Below are positions 48,529-54,301 of a stretch of 54,301 nt of DNA, in pieces. The notes beneath the pieces are model-generated. The model made no database searches. It saw nothing but the letters and a program-made list of their open reading frames with translations, and had not been told where the DNA came from. Source of the DNA: Rhodospirillales bacterium (GTDB lineage Bacteria; Vulcanimicrobiota; Vulcanimicrobiia; Vulcanimicrobiales; Vulcanimicrobiaceae); NCBI GenBank assembly GCA_903970385.1, contig CAJCIN010000177.1, forward strand, positions 1 to 54,301, given 5' to 3'. Position numbers and translations under genes: made by a program. Each line of letters opens with the position of its first letter. Position 1 is the first letter of the stretch.

Positions 48529-49437
48529 TCAGGCGAGCGCGTACGCATCGAGCGCGTCGACGCGCCGGTCGAAACCGAGCTCGGCCGCGGCGACCGCGGC
48601 GGATTCCGCATCGACGATGCGTGAGAGGTCGGGGTTGAGGATGGACGACTCCGCGTCGGTCGGAGCGCGTGGAAGCGTGCGCGCCCGCACGCGGCCCTCA
48701 CGTTCGAGCGCGATCAGGTACGCGTAGACTTGGCGCGCCGCCGCGGGCCACAACATCTCAGCGACGTCGCGATAGATCTCCGTCACGAGATCCGGAATCG
48801 TGCGTTCCGCATCGCCTAAGAGCTGCACGATCTCGCGCTCGCGGCGCTCGCGATGCGCGATGTATTCGTCGAGCTTGCCGCGCACGTCCGCGATCGGATC
48901 GCCGTGGCCGCCGAAGATCACCGCCGCATCGCCGAAGTCGTCGCGCAGGCGCCGCAGCGTCGCTTGGTACGCGCGCATGTCGCCGTTCGGCGGCGCGATC
49001 ACGACCGTGCCGCGGCCGATCACGACGTCGCCCGTGAACATGCCGGCGCGATCCGGCAACAGGAACACGAGATGGTCGCGCGCGTGGCCTTGCGCGTCGA
49101 GCGCCGTGAGCTCCGCGTCGCCCGCGGTCACGCGTTCGCCTTCGCCGACGGTGCGATCGTGGGGAAACGTCGCGTTGGCATGTGCGTAAACGGGTGCGCC
49201 CGTTTTCGCATGGAGGATCGCGGCGCCCGGCGCGTGATCCGGGTGACCGTGCGTCACCGCGATCGCCGCGATCGTCGCGCCGCGCGTCGCCGCGCGCGCG
49301 ATCAGCGCGTCGCAATGCGCGTCGCTCGGCGGGCCTGGGTCGATCGCGATCGCCCGGTCGCCTTCGCCGAACACGAGATACGAATTCGTGCCGTCGAGCG
49401 TCATCGGTGACGGGTTCGGGGCGACGACGCGGATCAC
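48529..49437 (-). CDS. MBL-fold metallo-hydrolase (LACTB2-like)
   Basis: A 302-residue metallo-beta-lactamase-fold protein. GTG 49437 overlaps the Nudix gene's TGA (GTGA). It starts VAPNPSPMTLDGTNSYLV, then the metal motif VTHGHPDHAPGAAIL (HxHxDH), the next histidine in ALDAQGHARDHLVFL, the bridging aspartate in AGMFTGDVVIG and a last histidine in FGGHGDPI. The C-terminal 100 residues (YIAHRERREREIVQLL) form the winged-helix-like tail of LACTB2-type endoribonucleases. Its pairing with a Nudix gene is a known arrangement. Confidence 0.92.
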   Translation of the reverse strand: MIRVVAPNPSPMTLDGTNSYLVFGEGDRAIAIDPGPPSDAHCDALIARAATRGATIAAIAVTHGHPDHAPGAAILHAKTGAPVYAHANATFPHDRTVGEGERVTAGDAELTALDAQGHARDHLVFLLPDRAGMFTGDVVIGRGTVVIAPPNGDMRAYQATLRRLRDDFGDAAVIFGGHGDPIADVRGKLDEYIAHRERREREIVQLLGDAERTIPDLVTEIYRDVAEMLWPAAARQVYAYLIALEREGRVRARTLPRAPTDAESSILNPDLSRIVDAESAAVAAAELGFDRRVDALDAYALA

Positions 49438-50180
49438 CACGAGTCGTCGTCCACCGCGAACGCGAACGTGCCGTCCGGGCGTTCGATCGGCATGACGGCC
49501 GCGATGCTCCGGGCGCGCGCGTGTGCGAGCAGCGCGTCCACGTCGTTGAAGCGCGAGAGCCGCTCCAGGTGCCGGTACGTCGGGAAGATGATCGTCATCT
49601 CGCCGCGATCGGCGCGCGTCATCGCTTCCGCGGGCGCGATCCACGTGCCGTCGTGCACTTCGACGGCGTCGGCCGCCGCGATCTGATCGACCGGAGCGCG
49701 TGCGACGAAGAAGTGCGTGTCGAAGCGGCGCGGTTCGGTGACGGGCGTGATCCAGTTCGAGTAGTAGAGCAGCGCGCTCGCGTCGGGCACGAGGCCGTGC
49801 CGCGCGAGCAGCTCGTCGAATCGCGCGCCCGCCACGCGCTCTCGCCGCAACTCCGCGAGCAGCGCCGCTCCCGTCACGGCCGCCCCGCCCGCGCGCTCGC
49901 GCACGAACAAGATGCCGGCTTCCTCGAAGAGCTCCCGGATCGCGGCCGCGGCGATCTCGGGTGCGACGACGCCGGCGCTGCCGTGCAGGTCGCCGCGTGC
50001 GGCGATCTCGCGGTCCTCGGGATCGACCGCGCCGCCGGGAAACACGTACGCATCGGGCACGAACGGGCTGCGCGTGCTGCGTCGCGTCATGTAGACCGCG
50101 ACGCCTTCCGCTGCGTCCGCGCGGACGAGCATCACCGTTGCGGCGAGGCGAGGCGTGACGACGGAAGATTCAGCGTGCAA
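49434..50180 (-). CDS. Nudix hydrolase with an insertion in the Nudix box (NUDT19-like)
   Basis: A 248-residue Nudix protein. It begins at TTG 50180 (LHAESSVVTPRLAATVMLV), because no ATG or GTG lies near the domain edge. A distant ATG at 50239 would add a basic tail of about 20 residues. The Nudix helix is RELFEEAGILF, but about 25 residues separate it from FPGGAVD, where the normal box has about 10. Such an insertion marks NUDT7/NUDT19-type CoA diphosphatases, so CoA or acyl-CoA is a plausible substrate. It is coupled to the MBL gene. Confidence 0.85.
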   Translation of the reverse strand: MHAESSVVTPRLAATVMLVRADAAEGVAVYMTRRSTRSPFVPDAYVFPGGAVDPEDREIAARGDLHGSAGVVAPEIAAAAIRELFEEAGILFVRERAGGAAVTGAALLAELRRERVAGARFDELLARHGLVPDASALLYYSNWITPVTEPRRFDTHFFVARAPVDQIAAADAVEVHDGTWIAPAEAMTRADRGEMTIIFPTYRHLERLSRFNDVDALLAHARARSIAAVMPIERPDGTFAFAVDDDSW

Positions 50181-50237
50181 GACGCCCGAGTTTCGTCGCC
50201 GCGACGACGACCGTCCTCCCGTCTGCGTTGTACGGGC

Positions 50238-50651
50238 ATGCATACGCGTCTCGCCGTCATCCTCCGCACCACGCTCTTCGGAGCGCTCGCCGCCGGCGGC
50301 ACCGCGTTCGCCGACCCGCAGCCCGCGCCGACGCCGATCGTGTTGCCGACGCTTCCTCCGAACGCGCAGCTCGATCCCTACGCGAAGGCGGCGATCGACC
50401 TCGTAACGGGCGTCGCGCGGCAGGCGCTGCAGAACAACGGCAACCGCGCCGAAGGCGAGGTCACGTACTTCAAGCGTTTCGAGATGCAGGTTCGTACGTC
50501 GCCGAACGGCTACCGCAGCGTGCACCTGCATCGAGGGACGCGGATCGATCCGCGCGGCGCGACGCTCCAGCCGGGGGATCGCGTCTCGGTCGGCGGCTAC
50601 GGCCGGTCGGACGGCTCGCTCGATGCGGACGCGATCGCGATTCTTCGTTAG
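50238..50651 (+). CDS. Small secreted protein, OB-fold-like
   Basis: A 137-residue exported protein from ATG 50238. The signal peptide (MHTRLAVILRTTLFGALAAGGTAFA) is followed by a proline linker and a domain reading RAEGEVTYFKRFEMQVRT, then RSVHLHRGTRIDPRGATLQPGDRVSVGGYGRSDGSLDADAI. The 'v.l..gT.i.p.g..l..Gd.V.V.G....dG.l.A..I' pattern is that of DUF5666 and bacterial OB-fold proteins. Function is unknown. It is divergent from the Nudix gene. A GC-rich inverted repeat lies just after its stop. Confidence 0.8.
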   Translation: MHTRLAVILRTTLFGALAAGGTAFADPQPAPTPIVLPTLPPNAQLDPYAKAAIDLVTGVARQALQNNGNRAEGEVTYFKRFEMQVRTSPNGYRSVHLHRGTRIDPRGATLQPGDRVSVGGYGRSDGSLDADAIAILR

Positions 50652-50667
50652 CCTCCTCCTCGGAGGC
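50651..50667 (+). other. GC-rich inverted repeat after the secreted-protein gene
   Basis: GCCTCC, a five-base loop and GGAGGC form a hairpin that starts on the last base of the stop codon. No T run follows, so it is a weak terminator at best. The 53 bases from here to the next start also contain CGCC and GGCG arms around GCAAAGCAGTA and may be a structured leader for the VTT gene. Confidence 0.35.
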
Positions 50668-50720
50668 TTAGCCCGGCACGCCGCAAAGCAGTAGGCGGTG
50701 ACCCGTCTCTCCATCGCTCG

Positions 50721-51371
50721 GTGACCGTCGCTTTACGGCGGGCCGAGGCGGCATTGGTCTTCCTCACCTCGTTCGCGCTCGCGGCGTTCGTGATCCGTCA
50801 GAAGACGGCGGTCGAGCAATTCCTGACCGCGATCGGCCCGTGGATCGCCTATCCCCTCGCGGTGCTGCTGTTCACCGTCGTCGCGTCGGCGCCGTTCTCG
50901 GTCACGGACGCCCTCGCGATCATGAACGGCGTCATCTTCGGACCGCTGTGGGGTTCCGTCGTGAACGCGGTCGGACTCGTCTTCGCGGCGATGGTCGGCT
51001 ACGCCATCGCGCGACGTACGTCCCACCTTCTCGAGCTCGACAAGAACATCGAGAAGCTGCCCGCGTGGGTCCGCCGTTTCCGCGTCGGCTCGCCCGCGTT
51101 CTTGCTGACGCTGCGCGTGATCCCCGGCCTCGGAGGCACGCTCGCAACCCAGATCGCGGCCGCGTTTCGCGTGCCGATGTTCGTTCACGTGTGGACGATG
51201 TGCGCGATCGCGATTCCGATCTGCACGCTGCTCGCGATCTTCGGCGATCGCGTCTCCGTCGCGGTCCACGACTACTACGAAGCGCACCGGATCCACATGC
51301 ACGTTCGCGTGCCGGAGCGCTTCAACGATTTCTTCCACCATCGCCACGCGCCCGGCCCGGAGCACTCGTGA
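50721..51371 (+). CDS. VTT/SNARE-associated (TVP38/DedA-like) membrane protein
   Basis: A 216-residue inner-membrane protein from GTG 50721 with about five helices. The VTT domain is recognised by VVASAPFSVTDALAIMNGVIFGPLWGSVVNAVG and by FLLTLRVIPGLGGTLATQIAAAFRVP, which corresponds to the conserved 'R..P..p....'-type re-entrant region. The tail is histidine-rich ([28 protein letters not shown]) and cytoplasmic. DedA/TVP38 proteins are linked to lipid flipping and proton-motive homeostasis. Its TGA overlaps the RNase D start (GTGA). Confidence 0.9.
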   Translation: MTVALRRAEAALVFLTSFALAAFVIRQKTAVEQFLTAIGPWIAYPLAVLLFTVVASAPFSVTDALAIMNGVIFGPLWGSVVNAVGLVFAAMVGYAIARRTSHLLELDKNIEKLPAWVRRFRVGSPAFLLTLRVIPGLGGTLATQIAAAFRVPMFVHVWTMCAIAIPICTLLAIFGDRVSVAVHDYYEAHRIHMHVRVPERFNDFFHHRHAPGPEHS

Positions 51372-52570
51372 ACGTCACCGTCGTCGAAGATCAAGACGCC
51401 CTCGCCGCCCTCTGCGAGAGCATCGGCGCGGTCGAGCGCGTCGCGCTCGATACGGAATTCCACAACGAGCGATCGTATGCGGCACGACTGATGGTCGTGC
51501 AACTCGTGATCGGCGACGAGGTCGCGATCGTCGACCCGCTGCGCGTCAAAGATCTCGACGGTCTCGCGACCGCGCTCGCGAGCAAGACGATCGTCGGTCA
51601 CGCGTTGCAGAGCGATCTGAAGATCTTCGCGGACCGCTTCGACCGGATGCCGGCGCGCGCGTTCGACACGCAGCTCGCCGCCGCGTTCTGCGGCTACGGC
51701 ATGTCGATCTCGCTCGCGGATCTCGTGCACGATCTCGTCGGCATCCGCCTGCGCAAGTCGCAGACCGTCAGCGATTGGAGCACGCGGCCGCTCTCGCCGC
51801 AACAGATCGATTATCTCGTCGACGACGTGCGCCATCTCATCCCGATGCAGGACGCGTTGACGGCGCGGCTCGAGAAGAGCGGCCGCTACGCGTGGTTCGA
51901 ATCGGACGCGCGTTCGCTCGTCGACATCACGCGCTACCGCACCGATCCCGAGCGGCTCTATTTACGCGTTCCGGGTGCGATGCGCATGAACCGGCGCGAG
52001 CTCGGCATCCTGCGCGAGGTCGCGCAACTGCGCGACGCGCTCGCCCGCGAACGCGACGTGCCGCTCAAGTACATCATCCCCGACGACGTGATGGCGGGCA
52101 TCGTGTCGCTGCGGCCCGCGACGCGCGACGATCTCGCGCAATTGCGACGGCTCGACGCCGGCGCGCGCAAGGCGTACGGCGATCGCATCGTCGCGGCCGT
52201 GGCCGCCGGCATCGCGGTGGCCGACGACGATCTCCCGCGCAAACCGCCGCGTACGCCCGGCGGCGACCGCGAAGCGGTGGTCTCGTGCCTCGCGGTGCTC
52301 GCGAACGCGATCGCCACCGACAACGATCTGCCGCCGGGGCTCGTCGTGACGCGCAGCGCGCTCGAACGCGTGGCGCGCGAACTGCCGGCCTCCGCGGAGG
52401 AGCTCGCGCGCACGCTCGACGCCGGCGACTGGCGTGCGAGTTTAGTCGCAGAGCCGCTCTTCGCGCTCATCTCGGGTGCGGTCGCGCTCACGATTTCGGG
52501 TGCGGAACGCGGTTCGCCGCGCGTCGCTCGCGTCGCCGTCGCCGCGACCGGGGGGGACCCCTCAGGGTAG
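51368..52570 (+). CDS. rnd: Ribonuclease D
   Basis: DEDDy 3'-5' exoribonuclease for tRNA maturation, 400 residues, from GTG 51368. Exo I is [13 protein letters not shown], Exo II is [13 protein letters not shown] and Exo III is [14 protein letters not shown] with the tyrosine of the DEDDy class. The HRDC domain follows ([22 protein letters not shown], then [14 protein letters not shown]). The C-terminal portion (residues 290-400) is longer than needed for one HRDC and may be a degenerate second copy. A run of seven Gs lies near the 3' end (about 52550-52556). Confidence 0.94.
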   Translation: MNVTVVEDQDALAALCESIGAVERVALDTEFHNERSYAARLMVVQLVIGDEVAIVDPLRVKDLDGLATALASKTIVGHALQSDLKIFADRFDRMPARAFDTQLAAAFCGYGMSISLADLVHDLVGIRLRKSQTVSDWSTRPLSPQQIDYLVDDVRHLIPMQDALTARLEKSGRYAWFESDARSLVDITRYRTDPERLYLRVPGAMRMNRRELGILREVAQLRDALARERDVPLKYIIPDDVMAGIVSLRPATRDDLAQLRRLDAGARKAYGDRIVAAVAAGIAVADDDLPRKPPRTPGGDREAVVSCLAVLANAIATDNDLPPGLVVTRSALERVARELPASAEELARTLDAGDWRASLVAEPLFALISGAVALTISGAERGSPRVARVAVAATGGDPSG

Positions 52571-52586
52571 CGAAACTCGCCGCGTT

Positions 52587-54301
52587 ATGCAGAACGCGCA
52601 TCCCAACAGCTTCGCTGCGAAGAGTTCCTTACGGGTCGGCGACCGCACCTACACCATCTTCCGGCTCGACGCCGTCGAAAAGGTGTTCCCCGGGGTCGCG
52701 CGCTTGCCGTTCAGTCTGAAGATCTTGCTCGAGAATCTCGTGCGTTTCGAAGACGATCGCAGCGTCACGAAGAGCGACATCGAGGCGCTCGCGCAGTGGG
52801 ACCCGGCGAAGAAGAGCGACGACGAGATCGCGTACCGGCCGGCGCGCGTGCTGCTGCAAGACTTCACGGGCGTGCCGTGCGTCGTCGATCTCGCCGCGAT
52901 GCGCGACGCGATGGCCGACATGGGCGGCGATCCGAAGAAGATCAATCCGCTGCAACCGGTCGAGCTCGTGATCGACCACTCGGTGCAGGTCGATCACTTC
53001 GGTTCCGATTCGGCGTTCGCGCAGAACGCGAATCTCGAGTTCGAGCGGAACCGCGAGCGCTACGCGTTCCTCAAGTGGGGTCAGCACGCGCTCGACAACT
53101 TCCGCGCGGTGCCGCCCGATACGGGAATCGTGCATCAGGTCAACATCGAATTTCTCGGACGCGTCGTCTTCGGCGCGGGCGGCGCCGGCGTCGCGACGTT
53201 CGACGAGAACGGCCTCGCGTATCCCGACACCGTCGTCGGCACCGATTCGCACACGACGATGGCGAACGGTCTCGGCATCCTCGCCTGGGGCGTCGGCGGC
53301 ATCGAGGCGGAAGCCGCGATGCTCGGTCAGCCGGTCACGATGCTCGTGCCCGACGTCATCGGCTTCAAGCTCACCGGAAAATTGAACGAGGGGATGACCT
53401 CGACCGATCTCGTTCTCGCCGTCACGGAGATCCTGCGGAAGAAGGGCGTCGTCGGCAAGTTCGTCGAGTTCTACGGCGCGGGTCTTTCGAATCTCGGCGT
53501 CGCGGATCGCGTGACGATCGGCAACATGTCGCCGGAATACGGTTCGACCGTCGCGATCTTCCCGATCGACGACCACACGCTCTCGTATCTGCGCTTGACG
53601 GGTCGCACGCCGGAGCAGATCGCGCTCGTCGAAGCGTACGCGCGCGCGCAAGGATTGTTCCGCACGGATGCGTCGCCCGATCCGATCTTCACGGATACGG
53701 TCGAGCTCGATCTCTCGACCGTCGTGCCGAACCTCGCGGGCCCTCGCCGTCCGCAAGACCGCGTCGCGCTGACGCACGTGAAGACGGAGTTCGGCAAGGC
53801 GCTCGCCGGTTGGCAGACCGCGCGCGACGGCTCGGCCGGCGCCGCGGCGGCGTCGCGCTTCGCGAACGAGGGCGGCGGCACCGCGGTCGCGGCACGTCCC
53901 GAAACCGAACTCTCCGACGGCGCCGTCGTCATCGCGGCGATCACGTCGTGCACGAACACGTCGAATCCGGCCGTGATGATCGGCGCCGGTCTCGTCGCGA
54001 AGAAAGCCGTCGAGCGCGGCATCACGCGCAAACCGTGGGTGAAAACGAGCCTCGCACCCGGCAGCAAAGTCGTCACGGATTACCTGACGAAATCCGGCCT
54101 CGCGCCGTATCTCGACAAGGTCGGCTTCAATCTCGTCGGTTACGGATGCACGACGTGCATCGGCAACAGCGGACCGCTTCCCGACGACGTCGCGCACGAC
54201 GTCGCCGAGCACGACATGATCGTCGCCGCGGTGCTGTCGGGCAATCGCAATTTCGAAGGCCGCATCCATCCGCAGGTGCGTGCGAACTATCTCGCATCGC
54301 C
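52587..54301 (+). CDS. acnA: Aconitate hydratase A (partial, runs off the window)
   Basis: TCA-cycle enzyme that isomerises citrate to isocitrate through a [4Fe-4S] cluster. ATG 52587 begins [20 protein letters not shown], and the frame stays open to the window edge (about 571 of roughly 900 residues). Family marks are [63 protein letters not shown] and [16 protein letters not shown]. Two cluster-ligand sites are visible: [10 protein letters not shown] (Cys about 454), and [13 protein letters not shown] (Cys about 520 and 523). No Shine-Dalgarno is evident. The gene follows rnd by 16 bases. Confidence 0.95.
   Translation, partial: MQNAHPNSFAAKSSLRVGDRTYTIFRLDAVEKVFPGVARLPFSLKILLENLVRFEDDRSVTKSDIEALAQWDPAKKSDDEIAYRPARVLLQDFTGVPCVVDLAAMRDAMADMGGDPKKINPLQPVELVIDHSVQVDHFGSDSAFAQNANLEFERNRERYAFLKWGQHALDNFRAVPPDTGIVHQVNIEFLGRVVFGAGGAGVATFDENGLAYPDTVVGTDSHTTMANGLGILAWGVGGIEAEAAMLGQPVTMLVPDVIGFKLTGKLNEGMTSTDLVLAVTEILRKKGVVGKFVEFYGAGLSNLGVADRVTIGNMSPEYGSTVAIFPIDDHTLSYLRLTGRTPEQIALVEAYARAQGLFRTDASPDPIFTDTVELDLSTVVPNLAGPRRPQDRVALTHVKTEFGKALAGWQTARDGSAGAAAASRFANEGGGTAVAARPETELSDGAVVIAAITSCTNTSNPAVMIGAGLVAKKAVERGITRKPWVKTSLAPGSKVVTDYLTKSGLAPYLDKVGFNLVGYGCTTCIGNSGPLPDDVAHDVAEHDMIVAAVLSGNRNFEGRIHPQVRANYLAS

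Noticed and set aside
52549-52570. Run of seven Gs followed by CCCC near the rnd stop, considered as a terminator or frameshift site
   Set aside because: There is no T tract and the GC arms are too close for a stable loop. The reading frame stays consistent to a normal stop, so no frameshift is needed.

Overview
The window is about 54 kb of very high-GC bacterial chromosome. It is packed almost wall to wall with protein genes, many joined by 4-bp ATGA or GTGA stop/start overlaps. I see no rRNA, tRNA, CRISPR array, insertion sequence, phage or plasmid gene, and no gene-free stretch longer than about 160 bases. The gene content indicates an aerobic heterotroph with a heme A copper oxidase, aconitase, polyphosphate kinase, osmoprotectant uptake and ergothioneine-type chemistry. 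Taxonomic placement is inference only. High GC, frequent GTG starts, many lineage-specific small secreted proteins and a type A2 oxidase would fit a deep-branching soil phylum such as Candidatus Eremiobacterota or a neighbour, but no ribosomal marker is present to test this.

Layout. Bases 1-9287 are a respiratory block: the end of a probable oxidase subunit II gene, ctaD, a subunit III gene (ctaE), two tiny membrane-protein genes, a secreted protein with a BamE-like end, a two-helix membrane protein divergent from a SCO-type copper chaperone, an ACT-domain protein, and the leftward ctaA-ctaB-MFS operon that makes heme A. Bases 9364-14564 carry a PrcB-like lipoprotein, a GH130 mannoside phosphorylase, release factor 3 between two anonymous single-span membrane proteins, and a threonine dehydratase with no ordinary start codon. 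Bases 14577-16048 hold a marR gene back to back with an operon of two micro-ORFs and an ECF sigma factor. The intergenic DNA there is AT-rich and contains two palindromes and two well-formed facing promoters.

Bases 16060-24945 hold an AhpD-like enzyme, a CHRD-like secreted protein with a clear terminator, a YkgJ/FAD-oxidoreductase pair, a LolA-like secreted protein, an M20 amidohydrolase, a ROK kinase, a glycolipid-type glycosyltransferase paired with a di-iron hydroxylase, and a lytic transglycosylase. Bases 25105-30345 hold a prolyl oligopeptidase, a dienelactone hydrolase, EgtD with a C26 glutamine amidotransferase, and a short-chain dehydrogenase. Bases 30383-33486 are a complete osmoprotectant ABC importer, and ppk1 diverges from it.

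Bases 35631-43269 hold a secreted protein, a PaaI thioesterase coupled to an EVE-domain protein, a secreted prolyl oligopeptidase divergent from an apparently leaderless autoregulated padR gene, a cupin, a 4HBT thioesterase, a Grx4-BolA pair, and a three-gene cassette of unknown function. Bases 43339-54301 hold an acyl-CoA synthetase coupled to an RDD protein through an apparent CTG start, an MDR reductase coupled to a peptide-binding protein, a Nudix/metallo-beta-lactamase pair, a small secreted protein, a VTT-domain membrane protein coupled to RNase D, and the first two thirds of aconitase.

The best candidates for something undescribed are the micro-ORF/ECF module with its MarR-linked double promoter (15039-16048), the small proteins of the oxidase operon (2385-2759), the RF3 sandwich (10938-13587) and the cassette at 41545-43269.
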